Below, piece by piece: positions 34,791 through 46,420 of a stretch of 64,000 bases of DNA. Where the stretch lies: the NCBI GenBank assembly GCA_021234155.1, contig JAJEKV010000003.1, positions 13,077,819-13,141,818 of the forward strand, in the 5' to 3' direction. The notes beneath the pieces were generated by a model. That model was not told the origin of the DNA and did not search any database. It saw only the letters and a program-made list of their open reading frames with translations. The number at the start of each line of letters is the position of its first letter. Position 1 is the first letter of the stretch. The DNA is from Isoetes taiwanensis. Taxonomy: Eukaryota > Streptophyta > Lycopodiopsida > Isoetales > Isoetaceae. A program made the translations under genes and the position numbers.

Positions 34791-35794
34791 GTTCACTTCC
34801 ACGCACCCCATCTGACAATAACAATATCTACACATGTCTAATACAAACTCTACCACAACTAGCTATGTGATTTCAAACAACAAAAACTCTTACCTCATCT
34901 TCAAGCCTACAGATGGACTCATCACCTCATGATCATTGTGTCATTGCAGGCTGTAATAATCTTACAGAAACATGGGTACTTAGATTTTCATTAGCTAGAA
35001 TGCTCAATGATACATTAGAGTTATTTAACAAATACTTTAGAATTGCAAGAAAATGGCAGCAAAACATGGAAGTACTAGCGGATTACACTAGCGCATGCTA
35101 CATGCTAATGAAAACACGAAAACTTACATTGTGGAGGCAAAGCGCCTAGTTGAGAGATGTCCACAAGCGCCTAGTTGAGAGCTATCTACAAGCGCCTAGT
35201 TGAAGGCTGCAATGACAGATGGTGAGATGCCTGGAGGCAATACTGAGTTGAGGGGGGGAAATTTAAATTTGAATTTGAATTTTGACTACCACGTGCGAGG
35301 TCGATGTGGTCACTTTAATTTGAAATTTGAAATGCTGATGAAAAGGTGGGTTTTTTTGTGACGCATTATGGGCCCACCAAATATACCCTATACTTTTTAC
35401 TACGTTCCACGTGTCCATCATGCATGCAGTCTTTTTGGACTTATTTTTGCTCATATTAAGACCTCATTTGAAAGGGGCAAGGTCATCTTTTCTTCCTCCA
35501 TTCTGTGGTCCTCCTCCACCAGGGCGCCCACCATCTAGAAGACATTTTGAAGGGTTTTTGCTTGTTCAAGACTGCTAAAGGTAGGCGCACCTTCTTTATC
35601 TATTGTTTTTTATACTTTTTGTATAGATGTCCACATCTCCCTTGTATTTTGGCATGCATTGAACGTTAGATGGTATTGTGTGCATAAGCCATTAAAAGTG
35701 TGAGGAGGATACCATGTTAGGTAAAAGATTTGATACACATAAGTAATGTTAATAATCTATCTATCTATCTACCTATCTATCTTCTATCTATCTA
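34791..35794. other. Gene-free stretch with short tandem repeats
   Basis: Three copies of caagcgcctagttgagag-like sequence occur at about 35133-35205. A (TCTA)n microsatellite lies at 35755-35800. No coding sequence is supported. Confidence 0.5.
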
Positions 35795-36117
35795 TCTATA
35801 TAATATAATAATAAAGGCGTTTTATGATAGTCTGTGCGCAATCTTGCGCGTTGAAATTTTTTAGGGTTTTTTTTGTTCGTTGATTATCTCCACGTTAGAA
35901 GTTAGAAGAGAAACCGTTTTTTTTTCATGAAACAGTGCGAAGCTGATTATGGCGATGTCTCCTCGGGCAATGATGATCTTCTTCCTCTTGCCCGATGCAT
36001 TTCATCCTCACAAAGCTCCAATTTCGCAAAAGGTTGTGGTAAGAATCGCTTAGGTTTGCTTGCTAGGAGCCGATAATCACCTGCAAAATAAATATCAGAT
36101 GCATGCAGGCATCGACC
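35795..36117 (+). mobile_element. Helitron-like 5' end, 3' end not found
   Basis: TCTATATAATATAATAATAA followed by aggcgttttatgatagtct resembles plant Helitron 5' termini. It begins inside a (TCTA)n run, so the exact first base is uncertain. No hairpin plus CTRR terminus was found before element I sequence begins near 36118, so this is either a truncated Helitron or one whose 3' end lies elsewhere. Confidence 0.45.
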
Positions 36118-36432
36118 ATCCCAAGGTTCCCAAGCCGCCACCCAGGAAGAAAGCTGATAGGAAGGAGGTGGAGAGAAGAGCGTTAAAAAGATTAGACACT
36201 TCCAGCGCAGCTTCGGTCTCCTAATTCCCCGTGCCCCCTTCGCTCGGTTGGTGCGTGAAGTGATGCAGGCCTACAGAACAGACTTTAGAGTCACGGACGA
36301 GGCGCTGCTAGCAATGCAAGAGGCGGCTGAGGCAAAGATAAGATTCAACAGCCTGCACTATCCACGCCAAGCGGGTAACCTTAATGCGACAAGACATGAG
36401 TCTTGCGACCCGCATTAAGGGAGAACGCCCTT
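36118..36432 (+). pseudogene. Histone H3-like pseudogene of element I
   Basis: A proline/lysine-rich linker (PKVPKPPPRKKADRKEVERR) is followed one frame away by KKIRHFQRSFGLLIPRAP, then FARLVREVMQAYRTDFRVTD and EALLAMQEAAEAK, which are alpha-N, alpha-1 and alpha-2 of the H3 fold. After a deletion and frameshift it ends [20 protein letters not shown] then IKGERP and TAG (36430-36432). RHFQ, LLIP and the TLMR segment are closer to plant CENH3 than to canonical H3, but there is no extended loop 1. The homologue in element II is intact. This copy is broken by two frame changes and a 14-base loss. Confidence 0.85.
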
Positions 36433-37042
36433 AGAAACTTTTGTTGTAAATAATTAAAAATTTTGTAATATAGAGCAATTTTGTGTACCTTGATGACATA
36501 AACTTGGTTAATTAGAGCAAATTAATAAGTTTTAGCTTTTATTTCAGTGAAATAGGACATTTGCAAGCCGAGAGACATGATGTCTCCCGGCTCGGCGCGA
36601 AAAAACTAAAAGTTAGTATTGAAGCGAGGCGCTAGCCGTGAGACCTACGCCCAAACTTGACCAAAATGACTCCAAATTGACCAAATAAGGGGTCGATTCT
36701 CACCTAATTTGATGAGCCCATCACCCTTACACCATTAGTTTACCCAAATTGGACACCTTTGATCGAAATGAGACCGATGTCTCACATTTCCGCTACCGGG
36801 TCGCAAAAACAAAAAGTTAGTTTTGAAGCGGTATGCTAAGTCGTGAGACCTCTTACCAATTCTTCACGGGGACTTGTCAAAGTCACCTTCAACCCCATCT
36901 TGCATAGCATCTTTTAGGTAACCTAGCCTTGTTCAAGCATCTCATATAGTCCTCAAACCCCTATTTTGACCTCAGATAAGTTAGAATTACCCAATCCTAG
37001 GAAATTTTCAAGTCATCCAAAAATTAGGGTTTCCCCTTTTTC
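36433..37042 (+). promoter_or_regulatory. Intergenic region between H3-like gene and ORF2, with duplicated block
   Basis: A block of about 80 bases occurs twice (about 36570-36645 and 36775-36860; shared landmarks gatgtctc, aaaagttagt, ttgaagcg, cgtgagacct). Element II has a different but similarly GC-rich duplicated block at the same place (59905-60197). The first 100 bases after the H3 stop are AT-rich and look like a 3' untranslated region. I infer a separate transcription unit boundary here. Confidence 0.5.
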
Positions 37043-37050
37043 TATAAATA
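37043..37050 (+). promoter_or_regulatory. TATA box before ORF2 of element I
   Basis: TATAAATA lies 122 bases before the ORF2 ATG at 37165. Element II has TATAAAAG 118 bases before its ORF2 ATG, so the position is conserved although the flanking sequence is not. Confidence 0.6.
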
Positions 37051-37164
37051 GACCCCTCATTTCTCAGATAGCACCCTACAAATCTGCTCCTGCCCTTCTA
37101 GCCGATTTCCCAACTCCCTGAGGCGCTCTTGCAACCGTTTGTTACCCTCTTCTGCAATTAATCA

Positions 37165-38693
37165 ATGGCAACTTCTGATTTCCACAGATGGTACAGCGCC
37201 AGCGCTCATGCTGCTGAGGCCGACGTCGACCAAATCTTCCAGATCTTCAGGAAGGAGGTAGACGTCCAAGCAACCTTGCACGCGACCCCAGCTTATAGTA
37301 GAGTCTTGACTGAGTTCCAAGCTAGGGTAGAACCAGCGCTAGTGCAACTCCCCCCTTGTGTAGGATATTTTGTTCCTAGACAGGTCCCTCGGGGGTAAAG
37401 ATTAGACGATGTCCCTAACATCGCCAAATACCTCACAAACAAAGCGCCGCACACCTCGAGCCAATGGTCCTAACTCGCCAACAGACCAAGTACTTCTCTT
37501 TCAACACCGCCTTGGCAATCTTTCTCACCCACCGCGTAGAGAACACCATGGGGAAACCTCCATTCCCCATGGACGTGGACCCATTAGCCATAGCAAAGAG
37601 AACAACGGCTCCTCACAAGATGAACACGGCGGGGAAGGGAAGGAAGAAGACTCGGATGAACAGGAATCGAGGAAGAGGAGGACTATGTCGAGCTCGACCC
37701 AAATGGAAGAGCGGCACAAGCGGCGAGGTAGTGGCAAGACTTCAAAGAAGCCGCGAGACTCTCGGGACCGCCACCCCTCGGGTTAGGTATCACAAGCCTA
37801 GCTCCCATTATCGCCGAAGGTGAGGAGTTTCTGCTCCTAGCGACATTCAAAACCTCGAGTGCGTGGAAAGGGAGTACCGACCAAGAGTTGCTGCACCAAC
37901 TCCGAAGAACGGACTTGGGCGACTTCATCGTCAGGAGAGTCGACTTCCCCCTCCAAGTAAGGGAAGCCGACACTTACACGGGAGAGTTTACCCCGACATC
38001 CAAGCCTCAAAGAACATCGGGCAGATTATGGAGGCGAGACAAGGCCGAGAACAAGCTACCGACGGCGGAGGAAGAGTTCCTTGCTCTTCCGGGAACAAAT
38101 GGGGATCCGCTATGCGACCTCAAACATCCTAACGGCAAGCTCGTCAAGCAAACCCCCCTGAGAGGACAGGTACTCGACCTCGGGGAGGGCTTCAGCTTGA
38201 TCCCGAGACTACTGAGGAGCTCACCACGGTGGAGGTTGATGATTTCGGAAGCGCATTAATGAGCTGGATACCGAGTGGCCGAGGACCCGTCTCGCAACGA
38301 CAGGTCACTACGGTATTACCTGCCACTGCTGATGGATGGAAGAATAGCGGTTATCCACCGCAAGTTCACCCCCAGAGGCGAGGAAGGAGTATCGTTGCTG
38401 ATTGCACTCGGGATTCGCCGGCATGCTGTTACCCCTTAACACCGGTATATGCAATCCTGGTGAAGAGAGCGGTAGCACTCGACGCCTTCGACTTCGCCAT
38501 ACCTTACAAAGGCGGCAAGACTGCCGCTGATGCAAGCCTTATACCTCCCAATCGCAGAATAGAAGATTTGGCAAGAGCATTACAAGGTGGATCTCCAGCC
38601 AATGTCCTTAGGAACTTGGGCCATTCAGTGGGAACAGCCCAAGTGAAAAAGTTCCTGGAGGATAATCCATCTTACCGGCATCAACAGGAATGA
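37165..38693 (+). pseudogene. ORF2 of element I, unknown function, frameshifted
   Basis: Starts MATSDFHRWYSASAHAAEAD and VQATLHATPAYSRVLTEFQA. A stop at 37396 and frame changes follow, but element II similarity continues through an acidic segment (EEEDYVELDPNGRAAQAAR), GITSLAPIIAEGEEFLLL, LLHQLRRTDLGDFI, RKFTPRGEEGVSLLIALGIR and a C-terminus ALDAFDFAIPYKGG ... LARALQGGSPANVLRNLG to a stop at 38691-38693. About 500 residues in all. No known domain is evident, and there is no zinc knuckle or protease motif. Its place before gag recalls the extra ORF1 of Ogre-type elements, but that is only positional. Confidence 0.65.
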
Positions 38694-38860
38694 TTAGCAG
38701 TAGTTGCAATTTCTTGTATTAGTGTAATATAAAATATAAATATAATATTCTCTTGCACTATAAATGTTTTGTTGATATATTTTGTGTCCCCCAACCATGC
38801 CAACAAACATAAGTAATGCAAGAAAGCAAGGAAAACTAACCACGTAGATATGAACCACTT

Positions 38861-40130
38861 GTGTATGCAAATAGAGGCCCGGAAGCTGAGAACGACAAAC
38901 CTGAACTTACAGAGGAACAGAGCCCGCCCAGGCCACGCCCGGCAAGGAACCTGCTTGAAGAATTTGGACAAATGACCCCAGAAGAAGAAATATCGCAAAT
39001 GAGGACGGACCTCGAACAGATAAAGGCTTTGCTAGCCGCACAAGCAGGAGCAGGTTCGGTGGGTAACGCTCAACTGCCGCAAGCATCAGCTCGGAGAACA
39101 GGTAGAGACAAGAAGAGGAGCAAGAGAGGAAGGTCCCCCAGCTCGGACTCCTCCGACTCAAGCTCAGTCGATCTCGACCGATTCGAGGAAGAAGAAGGGC
39201 GTAAACCAAGCCCGAGCGCATCGAAAAGGCGTAGGAACCCCTGACGGACGACAAAGGGACACAAGAACCTCGACTACCGAAGAAAGTAGACTCGCATTGG
39301 GAAATGTTTGGAAGGCCGTAAGCTCGAGCAATTCTCAAAGCGAGAACGCGTCGCATGGAGGCAGAGGCTTGGCTTGACGAGATGAGCGAATACGGCAATG
39401 CCTATGGTATGAAGGATAAGGATAAAGGCAGGGTAGCAACAGCGAACCTGAAGGGAGCAGCACGCATTTGGTGGAAGGGCTATGCCAAGGCTCATGGCTT
39501 AAGCAGGGATGCTTGCAGGTTCAAGAAGTTTGCTAAAGCCTTCAAGCGCCATTACGTCCCAAGAGAGCACAAGTCCAAAGATGATGCAAAGCCAGCCTAC
39601 AAAGTTGCAAAAGAAGGCAACAAATCAGTACAGAAATACACGGAGGAATTTATGAGGCTAAGGCTGTATGTGCCAAAGTTAGGTGAGAAGCACGCAGTGG
39701 AAAGCTACATTGAAGGTCTGAATGAGGAGATCCGCAAGCTTGTAAGGGCAATAAACCCGAAACGAGATCGGGGCGGAGTCCAAGGCAATAAGTTTGCAAG
39801 GAACAGACCTCGTAATAGCGCGAGGCGCCAGATACCAAGATAAAGGCAAGGCAAAGGGCAGATTTCACCGAGGACAGCCAGGCCCAGACCAGCTAGAGCC
39901 CCATATAGTGGCAATCAAGGGAAGCAAACAGAGAAGAAGCGGTATCTTTCAAAGACAAACAGAAGGGTCAAACTACTCCAAAGCAAGTCGCGATCCTTTC
40001 TGCAGGCCATCGCCGAAGGAAAAGAGACAGAGTGCATAGAAAAGCAGCTTTGTTTCGTGTTTTCCAACAAAGCCATAGGACAAATAACTGCCCATATGTC
40101 ATGAGTGCAAATAGCAGAAGTTGGGAGATT
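38861..40130 (+). pseudogene. Gag of element I
   Basis: An N-terminal part (FGQMTPEEEISQMRTDLEQI) is followed by a charged, serine-rich linker and, after a frameshift, the capsid-like core GAARIWWKGYAKAHG, FAKAFKRHYVPREH and KYTEEFMRLRLYVP, VESYIEGLNEEIRKLVRAIN. A damaged zinc knuckle (LCFVF...GHRTNNC in mixed frames) lies near 40045-40100. Typical Ty3/gypsy Gag layout. The 167-base gap after ORF2 is AT-rich. Element II has the matching pieces at 62300-63470. Confidence 0.75.
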
Positions 40131-40224
40131 GGGACACTTTGATCGACGACGACGGCGAGGAGGCCCGCGACTACATTCGGGTGAGTGTCATATCTTTGCC
40201 GCAATAGATACAGAAAGCGCGAGA

Positions 40225-40560
40225 GCCATAGATAAAGTAATTTCCACGATGGGAAAGGCCAAGGCCAAGTCATTTATAGTCCCGATAGATTCGAAGTAGC
40301 CATAACTTTGCATCTCCCGAATGGTTCAAATGTTGAAGTTGAAACCATTAAAGTCAAAGCCAAGGCCCGTTGTCTTAGCAAGTGGAGCGATGAAGGCGCA
40401 TCTGGGCAGTAAAAGAATCAACTTTGACATCGACTTGCCGGGGATTAAGATCCGGATAGGGGCAGAGGTAATGGGCATCGGCAAATACGACTTGATAATA
40501 GGTATGGAGTACCTTGGACCAGCGAGGGCCATTATTGATTGTGGAAGCGGAAGGTGACCT
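40225..40560 (+). pseudogene. Aspartic protease of element I
   Basis: SFIVPIDS lines up with the active site; an inserted base then shifts the frame to SSHNFASPEWF. The body continues in ORF 40321-40557 as KSKPRPVVLASGAMKAHLGS, FDIDLPGIKIRIGAEVM and KYDLIIGMEYLGPARAIIDC. Element II has the intact LIDTGSSHNFASP. The glycine after DS is lost here by the insertion. Confidence 0.75.
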
Positions 40561-40791
40561 TCCCAACACCCGACGGCAAGATCATTGAGATAACAGGTAA
40601 AGAAGTTGTTCCCATCATGCGGTGTATGTCTTCTAAACGGCTGCTCAAGTGCATCAAGAGTGAGCAAGTAGCATACATCTTCAAGCTTGAGATTAGTGAG
40701 CCGGAATGGAAGGAAGCAAAGAAGACAAGATGCTCGACAAGTTGCCGAGGCAAATAGCTAAGTTGATCACGGAGTTCCACGATCTCTTTCC

Positions 40792-41675
40792 GTGATGAGA
40801 TCAAGCAGCTCCCTCCTTATAGGAGTCGAAAGCAGATAGCACTTCGACCGAACAAAGCCAACAAGCAAGGCTCCATATAGAATGACAACGCAGAGTTGTC
40901 TGAGCTGAAGAAAGCGATTCTGTGAGCTTTCGACCTAGGTTTCATTAGACCTAGTGTCTCGCCGCTTGGAAGCGCCCATTCTTTTGTCAAGAAGAAGGAT
41001 GGATCTTTGAGGATGTGCATAGACTATAGACAGTTGAATAAGCACACCATTAAGAACAAGTATGCGCTTCCAAGATCGAGGCGACTTGATGGATCGACTT
41101 CAAGGAGCAAAGATCTTCTCCAAAATCGACTTAAGGTCAAGTTATCATCGATCTGGATAAAGGAGGAGGATATCCACAAGACCCTTCGGGGCGCGGTATG
41201 GGCATTATGAGTTCACAAAGTGATGCCTTTTCGGCTTATCAAATGCCCGCAACGTTCATGAGGCTCATGAACGATATCTTCGAGGAGTTCCCGGACACCT
41301 TTGTGATTGTTTTCTTTGATGACATTTTGGTGTATAGCAGATCCCTTGAAGAGCACGCGCAACACTTGAGAAGGGTGCTAGAGAAGTTGAAGAGGCACCG
41401 GTTATGCGCCAAGTTGTCGGTGCCACTTCGCAATGTAGAAGGTGGAATACCTTGGTCATGTGATCTCGGAAGGCATCTCGACGGACCCCCGCCAAGATTG
41501 AAGCAGTGATTGATTCGCGCGGGCGCTAGAAGAATGTGCACGAGGTCGAAAGTTTTCTCGGTCTAGCAGGGTACTACAGAAGTTCGTGAAGAACTTTGCT
41601 AAGATAGCAGCCCCGATTAACGACCCCGGCGAGAGGCGCAGAAGGTGAAAGATTGGGTAGAGCATTGGCACAACA
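40792..41675 (+). pseudogene. Reverse transcriptase of element I, 5' of the CACTA insertion
   Basis: Fragments in several frames give [32 protein letters not shown], then NAPATFMRLMNDIFEEF-like, and FVIVFFDDILVYSRSLEEH with the FDD catalytic core, followed by ESFLGLAGYYR and KNFAKIAAPIN. These are the expected Ty3/gypsy RT blocks in order. At least four frameshifts are present. The domain is cut at 41675 by the inserted transposon, and RNase H resumes at 53263. Confidence 0.8.
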
Positions 41676-41708
41676 CACTGACCCCAATTTTTGGTCCACA
41701 GTTGTTTT

Positions 41709-42780
41709 TTAGTTGTACGGAAGTGTTGTTTTATGCCAAAAACAACACCAAAATGGCCCCAAAAGTCCACGTGGCCCGTTTATCCGGATTTGCACAAAGG
41801 GGACAAGTGGTTTTGGCAAAAATTTCCCCACCATGGTTTTTCGCCCCCTTTTTTTTTTTTTTTTTTCAACGTGTCTTTTTTACTATTGTTTTAGCTTAAT
41901 TTTTGTCAATGTGTGGTTTTTCTTGATCATTTGTTTTTGGAGGAGCCACACGTTGTTTGTCTTCTAAGTAACACACGTAGGTTTAGATATTACTACACGT
42001 GAAAAATAAAACTACAACATCAAAATAGGATGGTTTTTAAAAAAAAATTACATGTTATTTAGCAAAGTACCACATGTGTTACTTAAAGCTAGCTATTATT
42101 TTTTATGCTATTAACTATTGTTTTTGTGAAATTAGGACATATAGAAAAGCATTATTATGACATGTTGAAAAAACGAGGTGTTGTTTCTAATGTGCTTTTT
42201 AACCAATGAAATATTAACACGTGGCATACTTTTTTAAATTATAAAATATTATTTTAACTAATGAAATGTCAACACGTGGCACACAATAAAAAAAAAAATA
42301 GTATATACCAAAATTTAAAAGTCAAATATATCATAAATATATCATGAATTATTTATTGATTTTGTTTATTTTAAAATTAGGAAGCCTTTTGGGAATCGAA
42401 CCCAAACAAACCCACAAGGCATAAAAATCCAAATTCTAAATTCTGTCACTAATTTATATAAGAAGGTAATCTAGAAGATGAGGCTTGTTATTGTTTTGGG
42501 AGAAAAACTCAGAAAACATAAGACAACACGTTGCCAATCTTTGCATTATTTGAAACATTAAAATTCTATGGTTTGCCTATTATTAAATTAATAGACATCT
42601 AAGTGATGTACAAAATTGTCTGATTTTATAGGATCTGCGCCACCATCCAATAGTACTGCTACAACACTTTCCTCTATGTATTCTGACCAAAAATAAATCT
42701 TGTAAGAAACTATAACAGAAACAAATTTCACAGGCAAACGTGGCTCTTTACCTTACATTCACAATATGAATCATATGTAC
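41709..42780. other. Left subterminal region of the CACTA-type element
   Basis: AT-rich, non-coding. Repeated short motifs such as acacgtgg and aaccaatgaaat (42200-42290) resemble subterminal transposase-binding repeats. A B-box-like ttgggaatcgaaccc lies near 42387 without a supporting A box. Confidence 0.4.
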
Positions 42781-42828
42781 AAAAATTTGGGGCCATGGCT
42801 TTACAAAGGTTGTTGGTACTGTGGAAGA

Positions 42829-43486
42829 TCAAGCGAGTGCTTTGCCGTCGTCCACGTTCTCCTCTTCAAACAAAGATCTGGGCACCGGAATCAGATCATG
42901 TTTGCTGCAGCATTCGCACGGAAATGAGCACCTCTTCCACCACATGGCCTCTATTTCTGATAACGTTTCCTGAATCGCTTGTTTTGCAAATTCATCATAA
43001 ACACCCCGCTCCAACAAATAAATACTTATTTAGTCCTTAATCCCTTCATTAATTTGCAGCTTAGATCTTCCTAACTGCATCGGATTCAAATACTTACTCT
43101 AACTGCATCAGAAAGAGGTCCCCAGCGTTCCACTCTGTTATCTCCTTCAAATTAGAGTGGAAATATACCCATACCAAAGCCTTGTCTAGCTCTGCCAATC
43201 AAAACACTGTCTATTTAGAAATATTAAATCTGGATTTCCTTTGCAATTGAGGAGGTTTCAGATGATTACCAGGGTGTCTCTGAAGCAGAGCTTGATCGTC
43301 ATGTCCGAAAGCTTCTAAAACCTGCAACGTGGTTTAATTTAGGATTCAATTTGTAGTCAACAAATCACAGTCTAGTTTTAGTGATCCTACCACTGGTAGC
43401 TCCTTTACAAGATGTAGAATCAACTTGGCTATGGCGCCTAGAAGCCAATGGCCCCCACTAATATGACAAAGGACATGTAGAGACAT
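42829..43486 (-). pseudogene. Captured four-exon gene fragment, unknown family
   Basis: Four minus-strand exons join in phase: 43486-43391, 43321-43270, 43191-43098 and 43024-42829. All three introns have GT and AG borders (donors gtaggatc, gtaatcat, gtaagtat). The spliced frame encodes 145 residues from an internal ATG: MSLHVLCHISGGHWLLGAIA, then LILHLVKELPVVLEAFGHDD, QALLQRHPELDKALVWVYFH and a Cys/Trp-rich end MWWKRCSFPCECCSKHD. I do not recognise it. The survival of introns shows DNA-level capture, not reverse transcription. Possible upstream exons are at 43567-43627 and 43719-43742 (MEGSSFQG). Confidence 0.6.
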
Positions 43487-43718
43487 CCGCCCTTTGCTTT
43501 TTTCTTTCTACAAGAACATCTACAGAACTGCTATACCAGCCCATGATCTGCAAATAAAATAATTTAAGCTCCAATACTAGCAGAAATCCCTTGCAAAACT
43601 CCAAGAACAACTCGGCTCCTTTGCATGCTAAAAAAAGAGGGAGCAAAAGTGTCAGGTTTGAGGTTAAATCAGCTTAAATCAAAGATAAAAATAACAAGAA
43701 AGGGGTGAAACATCTCAC

Positions 43719-45940
43719 GCCTTGGAAGCTTGAACCTTCCATTTCGATCTTAATCTCGTTTTCGAGTGGTCGTGATCGTAACAGTTTGATCGGCAACATT
43801 GGATCTTTAGGCCTCCAACTTCTAGCTTTGATTTTTGAAGAATGAGCGCCATCGCCAGCTGAGCGTCTACCATCGCCATCACCAAGAAGAAAGCCATCGA
43901 CACACAGATTAGGCAAAGGTTTAGGGTAATCGGCAGGGCACAGAGCAGGCGAAGGACGTAATCGGCAAAGCATAAGGTAGGCGGGAAAGTAGTAAACCAA
44001 TAGGAACACACTACCAAGATCACCATCTCGACCGTCCATCTCAACCAAATCTGGACCATTGTTTTCAACCATTTAATGGGGCATTTTTTTCCAACGTATT
44101 TTAATTCTCATCCTTATGATAGAAAGGGAAGGGGTCACTGCCAAATTTTGGCAGGGAAGGAGCCTTGTCGATAGCAATCCATTCCACGGGCTCCTGCATC
44201 GGCTAGAAGCATTTCCGTCAATAGGGATTTTAGCGATGGCAGTGCTTGATTTTTTGGCACTTGGGAGCAATCTCTCTGCCGGATCGCAGCGCCACAAGAT
44301 ATTCTTGCATTCACTCTTCTTTTGCAATGTGGAATTCCTTATATGACAGGAACATGTGACCCTGGCTAGAAAAAAAATGTTAGTGTCAGGTTGACGGCAT
44401 CATGTGATGTGCCGGAGGATCTATTATAATGGCGCCACGGATAGTACACTTAAGCCATGAAATATGCGCCATGCCAAAATAACGTTCCTTCTTGATCTGG
44501 TATAGGATAATTATAGGGAAAAGTCTGGCCTATTTGAATAGGACTATCAGTTCCATAGCAGGGCCGAGCCACCATAGCCAATGCGAGTGCCAAAATAACA
44601 GTTCAATTTTTTTCCCCACTAAGGTGAAGAAAAAGATGTTCATGACCTTATAATTTTTTTTTCCACTAAGGTCAAGAAAAAATGTTCATGACCTTATAAT
44701 GGGGAGGGTATCCTCATTTTAAAAAACTGGATTTGCTATGTCACAGGAATTGGCTTCAATCTGTAGGGTGCATGCCATTCCCATTACGGTGGCTGAGCGT
44801 GATGTTTCTTGGTTGATTGCTTTGAGCTACAGGATAAACTGAAATTGTGGTACCATACAAAGATCAAGTGCTACATGACAAGCTCACTAGAAGACAAATC
44901 CAAGGTCGGACTTGGGCAATTTCTGAAGAAAGGAAAGGTGCCTTTTCCACAAAGGATGAAATTGGGTTAAATAAGGCCAAACAAATTTCGTCTCTACTTG
45001 CCACAAAGCAAAGCCAAGGGTTCGGAAGTCCCTAATAGGGATGCGCCAGAAGTAATTTCCTTTTCGATTTTACCTCAAACTTAATCATTTAAACTCATTT
45101 CAATCGTTGCATTTACATTAATTTCAATCATCCTAGTTTATAAATGATGCCATACACAGCAATAGACATCAAGTAGATATTTCTATCTATATTAACTTGA
45201 CCATTGAATTTATTTCGCAAATCACTATAGCAATACACTATTCATTTGGGAATGATGTAAACATTATAGCTGTGATACTTATCACTGAATCTACCTCCTA
45301 TGCATGAATGCTATTCACTCATTATATATTTACATGATTTTATCTTATTTTATAGGCCGGAATCTGGCGGTCTAGCAACCACCGAACATCCTTTGTACAT
45401 ATGTGCTCAGGTCTCATTTGGTCGGCATGATTGAATAAAAAATGGCTCCAACCTGTTTCCTTCATTGGATCGAAAAACTTCAGGGATAAACCTTATATAT
45501 TTAGACCATTTAAAGGTTTTCCCTAAGAAGTCTTTGCCTTGAAATATTAGGAACCTAGGTTAATCCAACCATCAACGTTTCAACCTAGATCATAACTTGT
45601 CCTTTTCTAGATTTCAATATCCAAATGTGCTCTGCATCTGCTTATCCTATGTAGGATGTTCTTTCTGCTTCAAGTATTGCTGACAAATGATGAGCTTCTA
45701 GTTTTTCTATGTCACACATGCTCATTAGTTAAACTATGATATGAACCATATTTTATATTGCCATCTCACCATATCTTAAAACTTGAATGGAGAATATCAT
45801 GTTATTTCCATAGATACTCCAAAATATTTGTAAAGAGCAGCCAAACAAGAATCATAAGTTTAAGTTCACGCCATATTCTTCTAGACCAAGTACTTGTAAT
45901 GAGTGTCTAGTATAATAATGTTGCATGCGCAACAATTTGG
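43719..45940. other. Unassigned interior of the CACTA-type element
   Basis: 43719-44330 may be the promoter and first exon of the captured gene on the minus strand; no motif proves it. 44350-45940 shows no coding sequence, only AT-rich DNA with a short duplicated stretch (ccactaaggtcaagaaaaa near 44620 and 44660). Confidence 0.35.
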
Positions 45941-46262
45941 GGTGGCCACCTAGGCTCAAACATGCTATGGTGACTCCAACATGCTATGCCGGCTCCAACA
46001 TGCCACCTAGTCTCCAACATGCCAAGGTGGCTCAAACATGCCACCTAGGCACCAACATGCCAAGGTGGCTCAAACATGCCACGCAGGCTCCAACATGCCA
46101 CCTATGCTCCAACATGCCAAGGTGGCTCAAACATGCCATCTAGGCTCTAACATGCCACCTAGGCTCCAACATGCTATGGTGACTCCAATATGCCACGCGG
46201 GCTCCAACATGCCACCTAGGCTCCAACATGCCAAGGTGGCTCAGGCATGCCACCTAGGCACT
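45941..46262 (+). repeat. Left 19-bp tandem array
   Basis: About 17 degenerate copies of a 19-base unit, of the form catgccacctaggctccaa or catgccaaggtggctcaaa. Because 57 bases are three units and 19 codons, every frame stays open and gives repetitive false proteins (HAKVAQTCH). The same unit occurs in reverse orientation at 51001-52522. Confidence 0.9.
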
Positions 46263-46420
46263 CCAAGTGGTGGCATGGCATGCCAAGTAAGCAAGGTCGA
46301 GTTTTGACTAGGCCAAAAATGAAAAGATGTCCATCTTTGGTCTTTTCATTGGGTGATGTTGGCAAATTTTGGGTGACATGGCTAGATGGTAGTGACGTGG
46401 ACATGATGACTAGGACTTTA
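46263..46420. repeat. Inverted repeat arm next to the left array
   Basis: About 150 bases (landmarks aagatgtccatctttggtct and gatgttggcaaattttgg) recur in reverse complement at about 50865-51000, next to the right array. Together with the arrays they make long inverted arms around 50.8 - 46.4 kb, roughly 4.4 kb of unique and tandem sequence. Confidence 0.85.
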
